A DNA stretch of 64,000 nt from Druceiella hillmani (Eukaryota > Arthropoda > Insecta > Lepidoptera > Hepialidae). The stretch lies in NCBI GenBank assembly GCA_039881145.1, contig JAYKKI010000029.1, forward strand, positions 26,702,001 through 26,766,000. Reading direction: 5' to 3'. Each line of letters opens with the position of its first letter. The first letter of the stretch is position 1. The position numbers were made by a program, and so were the translations under genes. Shown here in pieces: positions 59,001 through 64,000 of this stretch. Below the pieces are notes generated by a model. That model saw only the letters and a program-made list of their open reading frames with translations. It had not been told where the DNA came from and searched no databases.

Positions 59001-60777
59001 CGAAATGTCGGTGATAGAGGGGGCTATTACATATACCAAACAACAAATTTTATTATGTTAGGCCTAAAGAGATACGATTTTTTTAAGTTTTTGTTACTGC
59101 GAATGAAAATTTTTTTTTTAGTATTAAGTTATTTCTGCTTTTTTTTCTGTCCAAGATCTTGGCAAGAACATTCGTCTTTCTTACTATGCTTAGGCTCAAA
59201 CAACCGTTTATCAGAATCGTTTCGCTTTCTCTTTCCCACTCGTATGATTTTTTTATTGTTCTCGGCCGTCTAGCGATCTCCTCTACTTCTTCCCTCAACC
59301 ACTTCGCTTCTTTAGTGACTTACTCATCGCTCGGAGCTAACAACGTGTTTTTTGTTGTTTTTTTTTCCCTATCACTGTTTTTATTTGTTGACCTACACTT
59401 GAATTGGATCTTGTTTGTGCTTGTGATTTTTTTTGCCCGACTGTATTGCAAAATGCCTCAGACCTATACTGCTCGTGAATATACAGAAATGTATTTCATT
59501 TATGGGCTATGTGATGGAAATGTTCGGCAAGCCGCACGTGTGTATCGCAAGTGTTACCCTAATCGCGAACGCTATCCCGATCACAGAGTATTTCTTCGTG
59601 TAAATAACGCATATTTGAGGCTCGACTTCCTGGAAATATAGTTCCTGAAGGAAGACCTAGAAATGTTGAAGCGCGTCAAGTGCTGGCCGAAGTGGAAGAA
59701 GCTCCTTCTACTAGAAGTACAGTACACCGCATTTTAAGAAGAAATAATTTGTACCCGTACCATGTACAACGAGTGCAAGCACTGCTACCTGCTGACTATC
59801 AACGACGAATAGATTTATGTCGGGACAAGTTGCGTCGATACAGGCTAGATCCACTTTTTTAAATTCTATCTCATGGAGCAATGAACCACGTTTTAAAAGA
59901 ATGGGAGTATTTAATATGCACAATTTACACCAATGGGTTATCGAGAATCCCTGCATAGTAAGGAAATTCAAATTTGAACATCAATTCGGAGTGAATTTGT
60001 GGGCTAAAATCCTGGATGGCAAAATTATCGGTCCATTTGAACTCCCACCGAGACTTAATAAGAGCACTGGTGCACTGGCCCACTTTTTGCTTTAAATAAC
60101 TGAATACTTAAATGTAACTTACCCAAATCGATGAATGGACATGGCGGTACAATTGCATGACCACCACGTATGCCAGAACTCAATCCATTGGGCTATTTTC
60201 TATGGGTATATTTCAAGGAGGCGATCTATGAAGCTACTAATGATAATGAACAACAATTAAGATAGTAATTACGCCATGTGCCTAAAGTGGTACAAAACAA
60301 CGAAAGGACCTTAGAAAGTTTAAGAAGAAATTTTGTAAAAAGATGATGGTTAGACATAAGAGCTGGGGAAGGCATATACTGTAATAAAAAAAAACATAAT
60401 AAATGCAGTATGCTAATAAATACTACATTTGTTTTATTTTACCATGACGGAAAAAATGATCAGTGGTATGGGTTTAGGAATAAATTCAAAAATCATTTTT
60501 CATGTTTTGTAATTTAAAAAATGCGCATGTTTCAGGGTTTAATTTTTATATTGCCAATAGTAACGAAAGAATAACATTTTAATTAGCAAGACAAATGTTC
60601 TCTTAAAGATCTTGGACAATAAAAAAGCAGAAATAGTAATAGTACCTAATAATGTTTTTGTCATGCGCACTATAAAAAATCTGAAAAAAAATTTAAGAAA
60701 TTATATCTCTTAAGTATTAGGTCTAGGATAATAAAATTTATTGTTTCGTAATAACCCCCTCTATCACGGACAATCTG
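59001..60777 (+). mobile_element. Tc/mariner-superfamily transposon (DUF4817 type), defective
   Basis: The right end read inward (CAGATTGTCCGTGATAG) and the left end (CGAAATGTCGGTGATAG) match, and similarity continues through GAGGGGG-TATTAC, AAATTTTATTAT, TTATTTCTGC, GTCCAAGATCTT and GAACATT, giving inverted repeats of roughly 185 bp (about 59001-59185 and 60592-60777). Ends beginning CAG and a flanking TA at 60778 fit Tc/mariner; the left TA reads AA, presumably mutated. The interior holds one transposase gene broken by frameshifts. The long terminal repeats and near full length suggest a once autonomous copy. Confidence 0.85.
59453..60385 (+). pseudogene. DUF4817/DDE transposase with lost catalytic residues
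   Basis: ATG 59453 starts MPQTYTAREYTEMYFIYGLC then DGNVRQAARVYRKCYPNRER and PDHRVFLRV, the DUF4817 helix-turn-helix common at the N terminus of arthropod Tc/mariner-like proteins. A frameshift near 59620 leads to VPEGRPRNVEARQVLAEVEE, STVHRILRRNNLYPYHVQRV and QALLPADYQRRIDLCRDKLR. After another shift, the DDE region has WSNEPRFKRMGVFNMHN (the family has D where N stands), FGVNLWAKILDGKIIGPFEL, PPRLN. After further shifts come MPELNPLG (family MPDLNPL, so Asp to Glu), YFKEAIYEATNDNEQQLR, VVQNNERTLESLRRNFVKR and DIRAGEG at the C terminus. Two of three catalytic acids are altered, so even a continuous copy would be inactive. Confidence 0.85.
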
Positions 60778-60972
60778 TATATCGGGATGATTTTGTCCAA
60801 CGTGTTACATCGAGAGGCGTGTCATTTAAGAGGTCTATAAAACTGCATAATCCGTTATTGTTATTCCAATTTGTGGTCTATTGTCATGTTTTTCTATTTA
60901 GATTACAGTTTATTAACCAATTGGTAACCGGTTGTTTACAAATTTTATTAGAATTTCTTTATTTATAATATT

Positions 60973-61015
60973 ACTAGTTTTTTCTCGCACTTTCGTTCGC
61001 GTGAACTATAGTAAT
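60973..61015 (-). repeat. Helitron-like 3' terminus, minus strand
   Basis: On the minus strand: ACGCGAACGAAAGTGCG (imperfect hairpin) then AGAAAAAACTAG-T, with CTAG at 60974-60977. I recall the close relative CGCGGACGAAGTCGCGGG followed by CAAAAGCTAGT as abundant in lepidopteran genomes. The 5' end of the element was not located. Confidence 0.45.
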
Positions 61016-61019
61016 ATGA

Positions 61020-62095
61020 CCTTTATACTAATGCGGTTTATAATTTACTGTGTTTCATTTTTCTTTAACGCTGCCTACATACGGTGGGAATATAAGTTAT
61101 AGAAGGGAACACAATCTGATTTGGAAATTCCGGATATGCGGTATGAGTATACCTTACAGGTAATATACCAGATAATCAAGTAGGATTGTCTGTAATCTAA
61201 TAAATATCATAAAAAAGAATGCTATCGATCAGGAAATGTTTCAAATTTCGAGATAAAACGCCTATTCCATTGGAATGCCAAATTTTGAAATCCATTATCC
61301 TTCCTCTATTCTATCATGTTTACAAAATGAATCCCTTTTTCTCATTTGTTGCGAAAATCGAATTTGAATATTTCAGGTTTTGCATTATCTCCATATGTGA
61401 TTTAACATTTTTATCATTGTGAAAATATAAAACTTGTTTTTTTTTATTTTGGTATCCAGGAATAAAAAAGGTTTCTTTGTATTCTTTCTAAGTGCACCTA
61501 GTAAAATAATGTAATTTTCCTGTAATTCATTGGTTAAAGGAATTCATCTAAAATAATTATTAACAGTTACGTTTCCCAAAATATTGGGCACATAATAACA
61601 AACTTTTTACTTCATCCGACGGAGTGTTACCACCATATTTGTAGGGGTAGTTGATTAGTTGCATACATGCATTACTAAATTGTCAGCGTTTAAACCTAGC
61701 AGCGGGACACTTCAACTTAGAGACTCTCACAGTGAACTCGTTGAGACAGTATTGAATACTCTGATTTCATCTTTCGATTTTTCTTCTTGTTGATGTTTTC
61801 TATAATTATTCTCGCGTTCCTTGTTGCATTTATTTGAACGTTATGTAACTTCTGAGAGATTTCTATAATTTAAAAGTCGATGTCCAAACAAGTATCGAGA
61901 TTTTGTTTCGACCGCAGAAAGGCGAAACGAGCGATATTTTAAATGTCGTGCCAGCTAGACTAACTTACTATACTGCGTACATTTGTGTGACTATATAATG
62001 CTGAGATTGTATCAGCTGATGTCGTCAATGCAGGTCAATTAGTATTTAAAATATGCTTTGTTAAACACATTATAGAATGTAATATTATTCATATA
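61020..62095. other. AT-rich non-coding DNA
   Basis: Nothing recognised. Confidence 0.45.
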
Positions 62096-62100
62096 TCTAG

Positions 62101-62309
62101 CAATAGTAATGACTATTATTATATTATTCGTAATCAACGTTTTTACTGACATCCCACCACTTGGCGACCCTATTCCCGAAAGCAAGACTTATTTATTGTA
62201 CATTATAAGTCACATGGCGCTTATCTTGAAGCTATATTTTGACGATTTCTTTGCAATCTATGCACGGAATTTACGAAACCTTGGTATGTTTTCACCATTT
62301 CATCGATAG
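62101..62309 (+). other. Open frame with acceptor, possible exon or remnant
   Basis: After ATATATCTAG (AG 62099-62100) the frame is open to TAG 62307-62309: hydrophobic MTIIILFVINVFTDIPPLGD, then PIPESKTYLLYIISHMALIL. The spacing I-P-P-x5-P-x4-Y-L-L-aromatic resembles the M2-M3 loop of Cys-loop receptor subunits, but the family residues TS and PLLGK are not present and M3 does not follow well. No clear donor. Could be chance. Confidence 0.15.
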
Positions 62310-62985
62310 TGACTTGCTGTACAAGGTATTGTAATTGTTAAGTAATTGACTCGATAAATGGCAATAAATTTTATGAAGGGAAGCAAAATTATCATATTGA
62401 GAGCACTGTAACCAAGCTCTTAACGGTATACATCGTTTTTATTAAAAAAGAAATCTAACGACTCTCATTATCTTATGTCTTTTTAAAATTCAAATTATTT
62501 CTTTCTAATACTAACTTTACCTAAAATATTTTCAGTTATATGTAATCAGATCTTGAATATATATTGCATTTGTAACTCCAGCTTTATCAATCTATATTTG
62601 CATTTGTATAGCCAACAATATAAATTAACATCTCATCATTCACAAACAGGTTAAATATTGAGTAATAACGTCGTCTGCGTTTTGGCGACAGATTTTAAAC
62701 CAAATTGATTAATAACTATATTATGCGATCTAATTATGGTATTGAAGCAAATACTCGTAGGCTTGACAATTTATACTTTATTTGTTTGTCTTTTTTAAAA
62801 TATTTTTCATTAACGAAAAATAGAATATAAAGTTCATTCAAAATATGAAATACTATCTTCGTTTTTTATTGTGATCGTTCTGTGACAGTAGCGTAACTAC
62901 TGCGCTTACTTCGCTCATTGAGGCACTTATTTACGAGTAAGAATAAGTTACCACGCGAGACGAGGGAAGTATATAATTTAGCTGT
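62310..62985. other. AT-rich non-coding DNA
   Basis: Nothing recognised. Confidence 0.45.
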
Positions 62986-62990
62986 TGAGC

Positions 62991-63081
62991 AAGTCGTTGT
63001 CGTGGGCACGCATTTGCGAAATTGGAGGGAATTTTATTATTATAAAGTTCCCTTGCAAATGTGCGCCCACGACAATAACTT
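62991..63081. ncRNA. Pre-miRNA-like hairpin
   Basis: Arms AAGTCGTTGTCGTGGGC (62991-63007) and GCCCACGACAATAACTT (63065-63081) pair except for one C-A mismatch. After one mismatch, CGCATTTGC pairs with GCAAATGTG (one G-U). After an asymmetric bulge, GGGAA pairs with TTCCC around a T-rich loop. Total about 91 nt with more than 30 pairs, a miRNA-precursor size and shape, GC-rich in AT-rich DNA. Strand and mature arm are unknown; I do not recognise the sequence. A short foldback repeat is the alternative. Confidence 0.4.
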
Positions 63082-63460
63082 AATATTGACCGTGGACAAA
63101 ATTCTCGTGGCGCGGCTCCTCGTTGTTTAAGCACTCGTGTCGCGTTGACTAAAATGTTACAATTTTCTCATTTATGCTCAGGTTACTGAAATTTCTTAAT
63201 TAAAAAATAGAATGTTCAAATACTCTACTTAATATGGGCCGTCAGGTATTGATCGAGAATAACTTGAAAATAAGTGGTTGTGTTGTGTATTTATCACTCG
63301 CACTTGTGACACTTATTTAACTATTTTAGTTTGATATCACTTACGGTTTAATTTAATTTTTGTATAAAACGACAGGTGAGATATAAGTTCGATCATTTTG
63401 ATCCATCGATTTATTTTGTTTATCGAGAAATTATATTATAAATTACATAATTATACATTA

Positions 63461-63520
63461 ATTTCATTAGTAATTACTGAATAGAAAGTAAACTTTCTAT
63501 TCAGTAATTACTAATGAAAT
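63461..63520. repeat. 29-bp perfect palindrome plus partial third copy
   Basis: Arms 63461-63489 and 63492-63520 are perfect reverse complements around AA. The phrase TACTGAATA-AAAGT then appears again at 63521, followed by TTTACTTTC. The perfection suggests a recent origin by template switching. Confidence 0.9.
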
Positions 63521-63539
63521 TACTGAATAAAAAGTTTAC

Positions 63540-64000
63540 TTTCGGTGTCCACGTCTGTCATGTGCATAATATAAAAGTACAGATGTCAAACTACAAGTAA
63601 ATAACATAAACATACACAACTTTGATAAAATGATTTAATCGTCTGTGAATATATTTTATATGGATAAAGGAAATTAAATTCAAACTTTCTACAAAATTTA
63701 TATTGTACGATGATATAATTTCAAAGATTTTTTGATTACTAAATAACGACGGTTAAATTAAACATTTCTCTGCAAAGAACAGTCGACATGAAACTAAATT
63801 GACAACATGAATTCTAATAAATAATTAATGAGATGTACAACTGACGGGTCGGTAAATGTTTACTAATGGAAATGAGGTTGTCAGAGATGAAGGCAAGTTT
63901 TAAATAAATTTGCTTTAGCAGGCAGCCTCAGTTCTTCGTTGCGATGTGTTACCGATGCCGTTTATTAGAATTTTTATTTATCCACTTTGTAGGTATATAA
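63540..64000. other. AT-rich non-coding DNA
   Basis: Nothing recognised up to the window edge. Confidence 0.45.

Overview
This is AT-rich animal nuclear DNA, almost certainly insect. There are no operons, ribosome binding sites or compact genes. It carries long (TA)n tracts, spliceosomal-type splice signals and the remains of many eukaryotic transposons. Several short motifs are ones I associate from memory with moth and butterfly genomes: repeat tails ending GGTACGGAACCCTAAAAA, minisatellite units ending CTCCTTTTTTGAAGTCGG, and Helitron-like 3' ends ending in CTAG-T. Lepidoptera is therefore my best guess, but it is an inference. The window reads as intron or intergenic sequence of a large genome. 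The only good candidate for a host coding exon is 25711-25858 (49 codons, both splice sites), from a gene I cannot name.

Layout. 1-1000: a decayed PIF/Harbinger transposon, with a transposase fragment (+) convergent with a MADF-BESS-like fragment (-). 2030-2360: a mariner-like fragment. 2877-2954: a near-perfect hairpin. 6330-6590: a tRNA-like SINE block and a minisatellite. 8530-8791: a degenerate CCTAA-rich tract. 13195-16850 (-): an R1-clade non-LTR retrotransposon with gag-like ORF1, endonuclease and reverse transcriptase, broken by frameshifts and stops; its 5' end touches a TG/TA microsatellite. 19822-20983: a compact Harbinger derivative flanked by TTA, with an open MADF frame and a truncated transposase exon. 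23500-31300: microsatellites, the candidate exon, dispersed repeats and a tandem array of about 150 bp. 35394-35780: four 98-bp tandem units. 36919-37206: a 113-bp-arm palindrome. 40700-46630: three copies of an unnamed repeat, P-element/THAP transposase remnants and a Myb/SANT-like pseudogene. 47048-47970 (-): a piggyBac pseudogene. 50560-52440: a higher-order minisatellite. 57232-57364: a tRNA-Thr-like SINE head and Helitron-like terminus. 59001-60777: a Tc/mariner-superfamily element with DUF4817 and long inverted repeats. 62991-63081: a pre-miRNA-like hairpin.

The most interesting item is a small repeat family with three copies (18991-19182, 36931-37194, 56828-56965). Its monomer folds on paper as a hammerhead-ribozyme-like motif: CTGANGA core, GAAA box, tiny stem III and a GTC cleavage triplet. 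Two copies are head-to-head inverted dimers flanked by perfect 12-bp target-site duplications. This suggests a Penelope-like or retrozyme-like mobile element.

No rRNA, intact tRNA, CRISPR array or virus-derived gene was recognised.
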